Positions 25,981 through 34,268 of a stretch of DNA of 64,000 nucleotides are shown here, piece after piece. The stretch comes from Pseudomonas alkylphenolica. GTDB lineage: Bacteria > Pseudomonadota > Gammaproteobacteria > Pseudomonadales > Pseudomonadaceae. Each line of letters opens with the position of its first letter. Position 1 is the first letter of the stretch. The stretch spans positions 2,933-66,932 of the forward strand of contig NZ_QJRG01000048.1 in the NCBI RefSeq assembly GCF_004025535.1, read 5' to 3'. Both the position numbers and the translations under genes were made by a program. The notes below the pieces were generated by a model. It worked only from the letters and a program-made list of their open reading frames with translations, had not been told where the DNA came from and did no database searches.

Positions 25981-27363
25981 TTACAGCAGGCCGTACTCGC
26001 GCGCGGTGCGGTCTACGGCAATACGGGTCTTGTCGACCAGTTCATCGATATCGGCTTTACCGGCCACCAGGGCTGGCGCCATGATCATCCGGCCCAGGGT
26101 CGAGCGGATGATCAGGCCTTCTTCGAAGCCGATGGTGCGGCAACGCCAGGCCATGTCGTTCTCGTTGGCAAAGCGTTTGCGGCTGGCCTTGTCTTCGGCA
26201 AACTGCAGGGCCGCGACCAGCCCGGTGCCCTGGATTTCGCCAATCAGCGGGTGATTGCCGAACACCTCACGCAGGCAGTTCTGCAGGTACGGACCGGTGT
26301 CCTGCTTGACCTGGGTGACAATGCCCTCGTCGCGCAGTGCCTTGAGGTTGGCTATCGCAACCGCCGCTGCCACCGGGTGCCCGGAATAGGTCAGGCCGTG
26401 GGCGAATACCCCGCCCTGCTCTACCAGCACCTGCGCCATACGCTTGGACAGGATCAGGCCGCCCATGGGGATGTAGCCGCTGGTCAGGCCCTTGGCGATC
26501 GACAGGGTGTCGGGTTCGAAACCGAAGTGCTGGTGGGCAAACCATTCACCGGTACGGCCAAAGCCGCCAATCACTTCATCGGCACACAGCAGTACGTCGT
26601 ACTTGCGGCAGATGCGCTGAATCTCCGGCCAGTAGCTTTCTGGCGGGAAGATCATGCCGCCCGCGCCCTGGAACGGTTCGGCAACGAAGGCGGCAACGTT
26701 CTCGGCACCCAGCTCGAGAATCTTCTCTTCCAGCTGGCGCGCGGCGCGCAGACCGAACTCGGCCGGGGTCAGGTCGCCTTCATGGGCGAACCAGTACGGC
26801 TCGTCGATGTGCGCGACATCGGGAATCACCCCGCCCATGTCGTGCATGAACTTCATCCCGCCCAGCGCGGTGGCGCCCAGGGTCGAGCCGTGGTAGCCGT
26901 TCCAGCGGCCGATCATGATTTTCTTCTGCGGTTTGCCGAGGATCTGCCAGTAGCGGCGCACGGTGCGGATCAGCACCTCGTTGGCCTCGGAGCCTGAGTT
27001 GGTGTAGATCGCGTGGCTGTAGTGGCTCGGCAGCAGGCTGAACAGCAGCTCCGAGAGCTCTACCACTGCCGGGTGGGTGGTGTGGAAAAACATGTTGTAG
27101 TACGGCAGTTGCTCCAGCTGGCGGCTGGCGGCGGCGGCCAGGTCCTTGCGGCCGTAACCGAGGTTGGTGCACCACAGGCCTGACATACCGTCGAGGTAGC
27201 GCTTGCCGTCGTTGTCCCAGAGCGCCAGGCCTTCACCACGGACGATCACGCGTGGGCCTTCCTCGTTCAGGGCTTTCTGGTCGAGAAACGCATGGATGTG
27301 GTGCGCCGCATCCAGGGCCTGGTAATCGCCGGTGCTGCGGTCGGTGTTCACTTGAGCGGTCAT
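25981..27363 (-). CDS. Class III omega-aminotransferase (polyamine/omega-amino acid:pyruvate type)
   Basis: A 460-residue PLP enzyme of fold type I, class III. LLCADEVIGGFGRTGEWFAHQ holds the cofactor-binding Asp, and SIAKGLTSGYIPMGG the Schiff-base lysine. The N-terminal YQALDAAHHIHAFLDQKALNEEGP and GMSGLWCTNLGYGRKDL blocks match Pseudomonas polyamine and beta-alanine:pyruvate transaminases (SpuC/GabT2-like). It would remove a terminal amino group, giving an aldehyde for the dehydrogenase at 28913-30409. It is 11 bp from the permease gene in the same operon. Confidence 0.88.
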   Translation of the reverse strand: MTAQVNTDRSTGDYQALDAAHHIHAFLDQKALNEEGPRVIVRGEGLALWDNDGKRYLDGMSGLWCTNLGYGRKDLAAAASRQLEQLPYYNMFFHTTHPAVVELSELLFSLLPSHYSHAIYTNSGSEANEVLIRTVRRYWQILGKPQKKIMIGRWNGYHGSTLGATALGGMKFMHDMGGVIPDVAHIDEPYWFAHEGDLTPAEFGLRAARQLEEKILELGAENVAAFVAEPFQGAGGMIFPPESYWPEIQRICRKYDVLLCADEVIGGFGRTGEWFAHQHFGFEPDTLSIAKGLTSGYIPMGGLILSKRMAQVLVEQGGVFAHGLTYSGHPVAAAVAIANLKALRDEGIVTQVKQDTGPYLQNCLREVFGNHPLIGEIQGTGLVAALQFAEDKASRKRFANENDMAWRCRTIGFEEGLIIRSTLGRMIMAPALVAGKADIDELVDKTRIAVDRTAREYGLL

Positions 27364-27374
27364 TGCGAGTCTCC

Positions 27375-28799
27375 TTATTGGTTTTTATCGTTGCCAGCCA
27401 CCAGCGCGGTTTGCAGTGGCTCGGGCTTGAACAGGGGTTTGCGCATCACGCACTTGATCCACAGCACGGCGATGATCGAGACGATCAGCAGTACCAGGCC
27501 GGCGTAAGCGAAAATCGAGAAAGTCATCTCAGGGCTTGGCGACACGTTCCAGATGGCAAAGAGCATGCCGGCGATGCCGAAAATCTGTGGCAGCGGGTAG
27601 AACGGCGTGCGAAACGGCCGGTGAACCTGCGGATAGCGGCGGCGCAGCGCAATCACGTTGATGTGGGTAATGATGTAGGCCAGCAGCCAGGCCAGTGCGG
27701 CGGCCAGCAGCAACTGGTTGATCGCGTCCGGATGATCGTGCATCAGCAGCAACGGCAGGCCGGTGATCGCCGCCACGAACAGCACCGCCACCCAGGGTGC
27801 ACCGGTGCGTTTGCCCTGGCGTTTGAGGATGCCGAACGCCTGTCCGTTGCAGGCCATGCCGAAGAGCATGCGCGGGATCGCCGCCAGCGAACTGTTAAGG
27901 GTGCTGCATGTAGCGGTAATGGCGGCGGTGACCAGAAACACCTTGCCCGCCTCACCGAATACGGTGGTGGCGAACAGGTAATGAGGCAGGCCATTACTGG
28001 CCAGTTCCGCCTGCGGCACGGTGAGCAGCGCGCCGAGTGCATACAGGGCGATGATCACAAAGATGATGGTCAGGCCGAGCATCATCGAGCTGGGGATGTT
28101 GCGCTCCGGACGACGGGTTTCTTCCACCAGCGGGCAAACGAACTCGGCACCGACAAAGCCCCACACCGCCATCGCCGTCAGGGCGATCACGCCCAGCCCC
28201 ATCGGGTTCCAGCCCGCGCTTTCAAACAGGCCAGGGTTTGGCGAAACGATGTCGCTGTTCATCGCGCTCAGGCCCATCACCAGCAGCACCACCACCATGA
28301 CCACGGCCAGTACCGTCTGCAGACGGGCGAAGATGTCGATGTTGAACAGGTTGAGCACGGTAAACAGCGCCAGTACACCCAAAGCCACGGTCAGCGGCGG
28401 CATCGAGTGCGGGTAGACCTTGTCGATGATGAACTCCATCAACAGCAGCTCTGCCGACAAGGCGAACATCGCCACCACCACGTAACCGGAAAAGGTCGCG
28501 AGGATCGCCGGGAACTGACCGATAGCTACCTCGGTGTAGCTACTCAAGCTGCCGGCGCGAGGGATCATCAAGGCCAGTTCCGAGAACGAACAGGCGTAGC
28601 TCAAGGCCAACAGCCAGGCCAGCGCCAGGGGCACGATGAAACCGGCCCCGGCGATACCGACGCCTTGCAGCATCAGCACCATTACGCCTTGCGACACGAC
28701 CAGGCCGATGGCCACGGCGAGCAAGGCGCTCAGGCCCAGTTTCTTGCTACTCGCAGGCGGCGCCAGGGCGCCTGCGGACACGCTTGCATTGCTGTTCAT
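27375..28799 (-). CDS. APC-family amino acid/polyamine permease
   Basis: A 474-residue transporter with twelve predicted helices. Helix 1 contains GLVVSQGVMVLMLQGVGIAGAGFIVPLALAW with the unwound Gly-rich segment of APC carriers, and SYACSFSELALMIPRAGSLSSYTEVAIG matches the loop conserved in PuuP/cationic amino acid permeases. It sits between the aldehyde dehydrogenase and transaminase genes, so it likely imports the operon's amine substrate. A REP element fills the 113-bp gap to the aldehyde dehydrogenase gene. Confidence 0.88.
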   Translation of the reverse strand: MNSNASVSAGALAPPASSKKLGLSALLAVAIGLVVSQGVMVLMLQGVGIAGAGFIVPLALAWLLALSYACSFSELALMIPRAGSLSSYTEVAIGQFPAILATFSGYVVVAMFALSAELLLMEFIIDKVYPHSMPPLTVALGVLALFTVLNLFNIDIFARLQTVLAVVMVVVLLVMGLSAMNSDIVSPNPGLFESAGWNPMGLGVIALTAMAVWGFVGAEFVCPLVEETRRPERNIPSSMMLGLTIIFVIIALYALGALLTVPQAELASNGLPHYLFATTVFGEAGKVFLVTAAITATCSTLNSSLAAIPRMLFGMACNGQAFGILKRQGKRTGAPWVAVLFVAAITGLPLLLMHDHPDAINQLLLAAALAWLLAYIITHINVIALRRRYPQVHRPFRTPFYPLPQIFGIAGMLFAIWNVSPSPEMTFSIFAYAGLVLLIVSIIAVLWIKCVMRKPLFKPEPLQTALVAGNDKNQ

Positions 28800-28850
28800 C
28801 GGGTGCTCCGTCTTGTTGTAGTTTTAAGAACAGTTCGGGGTTGCCAGTAC

Positions 28851-28897
28851 TGGGGCTGCCCTGCAGCCCATCGCAGGCTTCGCCAGCTCCTACAGGG
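28851..28897. repeat. Solitary REP-like palindrome
   Basis: A hairpin GGGCTGC-CCT-GCAGCCC is followed by an arm matching the end of Pseudomonas REP units (GGCTTCGCCAGCTCCTACAGG). It lies inside the operon between the dehydrogenase and permease genes, where it may stabilise or attenuate the mRNA. Confidence 0.6.
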
Positions 28898-28912
28898 TCT
28901 TTGGGTGGATCT

Positions 28913-30409
28913 TCAGCCTCGCAGCTGAATCCAGGTGGTTTTCAGTTGCGTGTACTTGTCGAACGAATGCAGGGAAAGGTCGCGGCCAAAGCCCGATTGC
29001 TTGCCACCGCCAAAAGGCACCGTGACATCCAGGGCATCGACGGTGTTCACCGACACGGTCCCGGCATTCAGCCGCCGTGCCACCCGATGTGCGCGGTTCA
29101 GATCGTCGGTCCATATCGACGCTGCCAGGCCATAGATGTGGTTGTTGGCAATCGCGACAGCCTGGTCTTCATCGTCAAAGACGGTTACGGCAAGCACCGG
29201 GCCGAACACTTCTTCGCGGGCCAGGGTCATGTCGGCGGTGACACCGGTGAAAATCGTCGGTTCGATGAAGTTGTCGGCGCCGTCGATGCTCAACTGGCGG
29301 CCCCCACACACCAACTGTGCGCCCTCGCCTTGGGCCTGTTCGATGTACTGCATGATTCGCAGGGTCTGGCGCGCATCGACAATGGCCCCGGCGGCACTGG
29401 CCGGATTCAACGGGTTACCGGGCTGCCAGGCGCTGGCTTTTTCGATCAGGCGCTGGATGAATTCATCGGCAATCGAGCGCTGCACCAGCAGCCGCGAGTT
29501 GGCCGAGCAGACTTCGCCCTGGTTGAAGAAAATGCCGAACGCGGCCTTCTCGGCAGCCAGGTCGAGGTCCTGGCAATCGGCGAACACCAGGTTCGGGCTT
29601 TTGCCACCGCACTCCAGCCACACTTGCTTGAGGTTGGACTGTGCCGCGTACTGCATGAAGTACTTGCCGACTTCGGTGGAGCCGGTGAACACCAGGGAAT
29701 CCACGTCCATGTGCAGGCCCAGCGCCCGACCGGCCTCCTCGCCAAGGCCCGGCACTACGTTGAGCACACCAGCGGGGATGCCGGCTTCCAGCGCCAGTTC
29801 AGCCAGGCGCAGGGCCGAGAACGGCGACTGCTCGGCGGGCTTGAGTACCACGCTGTTACCGGCCGCCAGGGCGGGTGCGAGTTTCCACGCAGCCATGTCC
29901 AGCGGGAAGTTCCACGGCACCACGGCAGCGATCACACCCAGTGGCACGCGGGTAATGGTCGCCAGTGCGTTGCTGGCGGTCGGTGCAACCTGGTCATAGA
30001 GTTTGTCGAGGCTTTCGCCGTACCAGGCGAACACATGGGCGGCACCCGGCACGTCGATGTTCCAGGCATCCATCACCGGCTTACCCATGCTCAACGAATC
30101 CAGCAAGGCCAGTTCATCCCGGTGTTCGAGCATCAGTTGCGACAGGCGCAGCAGGACTTTTTTACGTTCGCCCGGCGCCATCTTTGCCCAGGGGCCTTGC
30201 TCGAATGCTCGACGAACACTGGCAACAGCCTGGTCGACCTCCACCTGCCCACACGCGGCAACACGGGCCAGCACGCGGTTGGTGGCCGGGTTGATCACAT
30301 CAAAACGCACGCCGTTTTGCGCCTGGCACGGCTCGCCGTCGATCAGCGCGGTGTCTATCAGACGCTGTTGCGCAGCTAGGTGTGTCCAGCCATTGAAATC
30401 GTTCACCAC
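28913..30409 (-). CDS. NAD(P)-dependent aldehyde dehydrogenase (PuuC/KauB-like)
   Basis: A 498-residue class I aldehyde dehydrogenase. VPWNFPLDMAAWKLAPALAAGNSVVLKPAEQSP is the cofactor region, LECGGKSPN holds the general-base Glu, and NQGEVCSANSR the catalytic Cys. C-terminal VPFGGGKQSGFGRDLSLHSFDKYTQLKT is close to the gamma-glutamyl-gamma-aminobutyraldehyde dehydrogenase group. It should oxidise the amino-aldehyde made by the linked transaminase to an amino or acylamino acid. It starts 13 bp after the deacetylase gene. Confidence 0.9.
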   Translation of the reverse strand: MVNDFNGWTHLAAQQRLIDTALIDGEPCQAQNGVRFDVINPATNRVLARVAACGQVEVDQAVASVRRAFEQGPWAKMAPGERKKVLLRLSQLMLEHRDELALLDSLSMGKPVMDAWNIDVPGAAHVFAWYGESLDKLYDQVAPTASNALATITRVPLGVIAAVVPWNFPLDMAAWKLAPALAAGNSVVLKPAEQSPFSALRLAELALEAGIPAGVLNVVPGLGEEAGRALGLHMDVDSLVFTGSTEVGKYFMQYAAQSNLKQVWLECGGKSPNLVFADCQDLDLAAEKAAFGIFFNQGEVCSANSRLLVQRSIADEFIQRLIEKASAWQPGNPLNPASAAGAIVDARQTLRIMQYIEQAQGEGAQLVCGGRQLSIDGADNFIEPTIFTGVTADMTLAREEVFGPVLAVTVFDDEDQAVAIANNHIYGLAASIWTDDLNRAHRVARRLNAGTVSVNTVDALDVTVPFGGGKQSGFGRDLSLHSFDKYTQLKTTWIQLRG

Positions 30410-30422
30410 AGACTCCTTGTTG

Positions 30423-31589
30423 TTATCCGTTGTGGGAGAGGTACGCAGCCAGCCGGTCCATCAGGCGGTCACAGGCCGCCATCTGCTCGACGCTGACGAA
30501 TTCGTCGGGTTTGTGCCCTTGTTCCATGCTGCCGGGGCCACAGACCACGGCGGGGATTCCAGCCTGGTCAAACAGGCCGCCTTCGGTGCCAAAGGCCACC
30601 GTGCTGAAAGCGTCGCTGCCACACAGTTGCGCGATGAGTTTCGCGGCGGCGCTTTCAGGTGCAGTCACCAGGCCCGGATACGCAGACAGTGCTTCGAAAC
30701 GGATGGCGGTGTCGGCGTTGACCGCCTGCATGGCCGGCAACAACGTGTGCTCGGCGTAGGTTTGCAACTCATCGAGTACCGCTTGCGGCGCGAATGCTGG
30801 CAAGGCACGCACCTCAAAGTCGAAGCGGCAGTCGGCCGGCACAATGTTCAAGGCCGTGCCACCCTGGATCACCCCGACCTGTACCGTGGAGTACGCCGGA
30901 TCGAAGCGCGCATCGTGGTGCTCTGGCGCAGCCAGGCGTTGGCCGATTTCGCCCAGGCGGCCAACCAGTCGCGCCGCCTGTTCGATGGCGTTCACACCAT
31001 AAGGGGCGTAGGCCGAATGGCACGGCGCGCCGTGTACATGGCAACGCATGGCCAGCTTGCCCTTGTGACCGAGCACCGGTTTGAGCTCGGTGGGCTCGCC
31101 AATCAGGCACACCGCTGGCTTCGGGATGCGCTGGGGCAACAACGCCAACAGGCTGCGTACGCCCAGGCAACCGACCTCCTCGTCATACGAGAACGCGAAG
31201 TGCACAGGGCGCCGGAGCGGACTGGCAAGAAACACCGGTACCGCTGCCAGCACTGAGGCCAGGTAGCCTTTCATGTCCGCAGCACCGCGGCCATAGAGCT
31301 TGCCGTTACGCTCGCTCATGACGAAGGGCTCGACCGTCCAGGCCTGGCCGTCCACCGGAACTACATCGGTGTGCCCCGACAGCACCACTCCGCCTTCCAC
31401 TGCCGGGCCAATGCTTGCCAGCAGGTTTGCCTTGGTCTGCTCAGCGTTGTAGATCAGCTCGCAGCTGACGCCAAGGCCGTGCAGGTAATCACGGACGAAC
31501 TCGATCAACGCCAGGTTCGAATCGCGGCTTACCGTGGCAAAGCCGATCAGCTTTGCCAGCAAGGCACGGCTACGCAGCTCACTCATCAC
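30423..31589 (-). CDS. M20-family deacetylase, acetylornithine deacetylase-like
   Basis: A 388-residue di-zinc amidohydrolase. Metal and catalytic motifs are visible: SGHTDVVPVD (His and Asp) and SYDEEVGCLG (catalytic Glu followed by a metal ligand). GRGAADMKGYLASVLA provides the bridging Asp. Length and motifs match ArgE-type acetylornithine deacetylases, but its place in an amine catabolic operon suggests a role on another N-acyl amine or N-acyl amino acid. Its start codon overlaps the end of the DUF1028 gene by 11 bp. Confidence 0.85.
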   Translation of the reverse strand: MMSELRSRALLAKLIGFATVSRDSNLALIEFVRDYLHGLGVSCELIYNAEQTKANLLASIGPAVEGGVVLSGHTDVVPVDGQAWTVEPFVMSERNGKLYGRGAADMKGYLASVLAAVPVFLASPLRRPVHFAFSYDEEVGCLGVRSLLALLPQRIPKPAVCLIGEPTELKPVLGHKGKLAMRCHVHGAPCHSAYAPYGVNAIEQAARLVGRLGEIGQRLAAPEHHDARFDPAYSTVQVGVIQGGTALNIVPADCRFDFEVRALPAFAPQAVLDELQTYAEHTLLPAMQAVNADTAIRFEALSAYPGLVTAPESAAAKLIAQLCGSDAFSTVAFGTEGGLFDQAGIPAVVCGPGSMEQGHKPDEFVSVEQMAACDRLMDRLAAYLSHNG

Positions 31590-32253
31590 CCGGTACTCCG
31601 TAGCTCGGGGCCAGCGTCGGGTTGAGTGCGCGCGTCAGGTAATCCTGCAATTGAGGCTCATAGGCATCCCAGAGCTTTTGCAACTCACCGATGGGGTTCT
31701 CGTCAGCCCAGTCGACCCGCAGGTCAACGATCGGCCAGACCAGCTCGCCCACCACTGATACTGCTGCCGAATGCACCGCACCGGCTTCCCCTCCGGCGTC
31801 CTGCCCGGCTTGCAACGCCGTGAGCAGGCGCGCGGCCAGGCAGCCTTCGCTGGCTTCAAACGCAGCGACCATGCGTTCGATCACTGCCGTATTGGCCAGC
31901 AGGTTGCCGGCAGCCACACACTGCTCGCCGGCCACGGCGTTGTGCGTGCCCAAGGTATGGTTGCCACTGAACACGGCGGTACGCCCCTGGGCATCGATGA
32001 CTGCCACCTGGCGATACTGGCTGTAGCCGTTGCGGGTCAGCGCATGATCCAGTGCCTGATGCGGCGCCAGGCCTTCACCCAGCGCATCCAGTACCTGTGG
32101 GCCGAGGGCAGGCAAGGTGATGTTCTGGCTCGAGACCGCCCCCACGCCTGAGCGCAGCCAGGGGCAACGAGCGCCGACAGCAATGCTTGAAGAACTGATT
32201 GCGATGCCCAGCTGGCCGGTTTCTGCGCAGCGTCCGACGATGGAAAAAGTCAT
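31579..32253 (-). CDS. DUF1028 Ntn-hydrolase-like protein
   Basis: A 224-residue protein starting MTFSIVGRCAETGQLGIAISSSSIAVGARCPW, the characteristic N-terminus of DUF1028. Members are structurally related to N-terminal nucleophile amidohydrolases and repeatedly occur beside RidA and M20 peptidase genes, as here. The reaction is not established; a peptidase or amidase role in degrading modified amino compounds is likely. It overlaps the deacetylase gene by 11 bp and starts 10 bp after RidA. Confidence 0.85.
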   Translation of the reverse strand: MTFSIVGRCAETGQLGIAISSSSIAVGARCPWLRSGVGAVSSQNITLPALGPQVLDALGEGLAPHQALDHALTRNGYSQYRQVAVIDAQGRTAVFSGNHTLGTHNAVAGEQCVAAGNLLANTAVIERMVAAFEASEGCLAARLLTALQAGQDAGGEAGAVHSAAVSVVGELVWPIVDLRVDWADENPIGELQKLWDAYEPQLQDYLTRALNPTLAPSYGVPGDE

Positions 32254-32263
32254 GGCAGGCTCC

Positions 32264-32677
32264 TTATTCGGGGATGACCGCGATCACGTCGATTTCCATC
32301 AGCCACTGCGGCTGGCCCAGGGCACTGACCACCAGCCCGGTTGAAATCGGGAACACGCCTTTGAGCCATTTACCCACTTCCTGGTACACCGGCTCGCGGT
32401 AGCGCGGGTCGATCAGGTAGGTGGTGGTCTTGACGATATGGCTGAGGTCACTGCCCGCCTCTTCCAGCAGTTGCTTGACGTTGCGCATGGCTTGTTCGGC
32501 CTGCGCACGAGGATCGCCGAGGCCTACAAGCTGCCCGTTGAAGTCGGTGCCGACCTGGCCACGAACGTACACGGTGTTACCGGCACGCACTGCCTGGCAC
32601 AGGTCGTTGTCCAGGGTCTGGTTCGGGTAAGTGTCTTTGGTGTTGAACATGCGGATACGGGTATGAGTAGGCATCAA
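32264..32677 (-). CDS. RidA (YjgF/YER057c/UK114) family protein
   Basis: A 137-residue RidA-like protein. It has the NTVYVRGQVGTDFNGQLVGLGDPRAQAEQAMRNVKQLLEEAG core and a C-terminal QPQWLMEIDVIAVIPE, as in the family. RidA proteins hydrolyse reactive enamine/imine intermediates released by PLP enzymes or amine oxidases, which suits this amine operon. The gene has two adjacent ATG codons (32677 and 32674); the first overlaps the monooxygenase stop by 4 bp. Confidence 0.88.
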   Translation of the reverse strand: MMPTHTRIRMFNTKDTYPNQTLDNDLCQAVRAGNTVYVRGQVGTDFNGQLVGLGDPRAQAEQAMRNVKQLLEEAGSDLSHIVKTTTYLIDPRYREPVYQEVGKWLKGVFPISTGLVVSALGQPQWLMEIDVIAVIPE

Positions 32678-33993
32678 CGGGCTCCCAGCAGGCTGGCGGT
32701 TTTCAGGGGTGTCTTGGTGGTTTCGGCCTGACGCTGCGCGGCGTCCCGATAATCGAAATAGGCGCGCTGCTTGATGATGTGTTCGGCGATGTGCCGGGCG
32801 TCATGCCACACGCCCCAGATAAACGCCGAGCCCCTTCGCGCAAGCCAAGGCAGGCCAACGAAATAGATGCCAGGCTCGCTGCTGACGCCGCGTTGATGCT
32901 GCGGTTTGCCGTCGGCCTTGAAGGCATTGACCTTCAGCCAGTCGTAATCCACGGAATAGCCGGTAGCCCAGATCACCGTGGTGACACCGGCCTTGGCCAG
33001 GTCCAGTTCAAGGATCGGGTGGCTGACACACTCAGGATCGGGCAGCATGATCCGCGCCTCGGGTTCCAGCGGCAGGTCGAGCCCGTTGGCCTCGATGTAA
33101 GCGTCGGCGGCGTCGAGCAGTGCCAGGTAATTTTCGTCCCCGCGAGCGATGTTCTCGGCCAGGTTCGACTCGAAGCTCACCACGTCACCATTGAAAGCCT
33201 TGGTCAGGCCCACCAGGGTCACGCCTTGCTGGGCCAGGCGGCGGAAGTCGACGGTATGGCCGCCGCGCGCACCGCTTACAGCGATGGTGACGTGCTCTTT
33301 GCCTGGCTGCACACCTTCGGCGTCCCACAAACCGAGCACACCCAACCACCAGCAGAAATCACGGTTGCGGTAGGCGCGCGGTGGTCGGTCATGGGCACCG
33401 ACAGAGAGGTACACCTGTTTACCTGCCCGTTGCAGCTCGTCGGCGATCTGCACGCCAGAAGAACCGGCTCCGACCACCAGTACGGCGCCTTCGGCCAGCT
33501 GCTGCGGGTTACGGTACTGAGCGGAGTGAATCTGGGTTGCCTTGCCATCGGCAGGCGCGATCGAAGGAATCAGCGGGCGCTGGAACGGGCCGGTGGCGAC
33601 CACCACATTGCTGGCTTCGATGACGCCGTCGGATGTTTCAAGGGTAAAGCCCGGGCGGCCGACGTTGCGCTCTACCTTGGTGACTTCAACGCCGGTACGC
33701 ACCGGGGCGTTGAATTTTTTCGCATAGGCTTCGAAATAGTCGGCAACCTGATCCTTGCCGGCGAACGCGTCGGGGTCGAGGCCTTCGAATTCAAGGCCCG
33801 GAAAGCGGTCATGCCAGGCCGGGCCATTGGCAACCAGCGAATCCCAGCGCCCGGTGCGCCAGGCTTCAGCGATACGGTTGCGCTCCAGCACCAGGTGCGG
33901 CACGCCGAGGCGGCTCAGGTGCTCGCTCATGGCCACACCGGCTTGCCCGGCGCCCACTACAAGCGTGTCTATTACAGTCTTATTGTTTGTCAT
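32674..33993 (-). CDS. Flavin-containing monooxygenase-like FAD/NADPH oxidoreductase
   Basis: A 439-residue protein with two dinucleotide-binding loops: GAGQAG at 14-19 for FAD, and a second GAGSSG (VLVVGAGSSGVQIADEL) for NADPH. A C-terminal ATGYSVDYDWL segment is the conserved ATG motif of this superfamily. It belongs to the FMO/YUCCA-like group that oxygenates amines or soft nucleophiles. As first gene of the operon it may start breakdown of a substituted amine by N- or C-hydroxylation. The promoter should lie in 33994-34268, shared with the divergent steroid-related flavoenzyme gene. Confidence 0.85.
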   Translation of the reverse strand: MTNNKTVIDTLVVGAGQAGVAMSEHLSRLGVPHLVLERNRIAEAWRTGRWDSLVANGPAWHDRFPGLEFEGLDPDAFAGKDQVADYFEAYAKKFNAPVRTGVEVTKVERNVGRPGFTLETSDGVIEASNVVVATGPFQRPLIPSIAPADGKATQIHSAQYRNPQQLAEGAVLVVGAGSSGVQIADELQRAGKQVYLSVGAHDRPPRAYRNRDFCWWLGVLGLWDAEGVQPGKEHVTIAVSGARGGHTVDFRRLAQQGVTLVGLTKAFNGDVVSFESNLAENIARGDENYLALLDAADAYIEANGLDLPLEPEARIMLPDPECVSHPILELDLAKAGVTTVIWATGYSVDYDWLKVNAFKADGKPQHQRGVSSEPGIYFVGLPWLARRGSAFIWGVWHDARHIAEHIIKQRAYFDYRDAAQRQAETTKTPLKTASLLGAR

Positions 33994-34155
33994 CGCTGCG
34001 CCCTACTGAGGTTACCCACGGGGGAGGACCGTGGGTGGGTGTAGGACGCATTCTGTGAGCAGGCGCTGAAACGCGAAATTATGATTTATGTGGTCGTAGC
34101 AGAGTAAAAAACTATGGGGTGCTCAGACGCTGTGCCATTCGCCTGAGTAATTGGT

Positions 34156-34170
34156 CCTTGCACCAAGGAA
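34156..34170. promoter_or_regulatory. Short perfect dyad in a divergent promoter region
   Basis: TCCTTG-CAC-CAAGGA is a perfect 6-bp inverted repeat in the 275-bp gap between the monooxygenase gene (-) and the Kst4D-like gene (+), about 100 bp before the latter. It could be an operator for the nearby TetR regulator. The evidence is only its symmetry and place. Confidence 0.2.
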
Positions 34171-34268
34171 GACCGGTTCACGCCTAGTCCATTAGAGGTA
34201 TGACGCCCAGGTGCTGGTCTCCTAGCATCGCCTGCACACTGGGATTCGCTATGTCTCTGGAGCTACGT

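Noticed and set aside
24933..30379. Several long open frames on the plus strand opposite the amine operon (24933-26084, 25927-26997, 27252-28928, 28784-30379)
   Set aside because: They are mirror frames of well-supported minus-strand enzymes in GC-rich DNA, with His/Gln/Arg-rich low-complexity translations and no ribosome sites.
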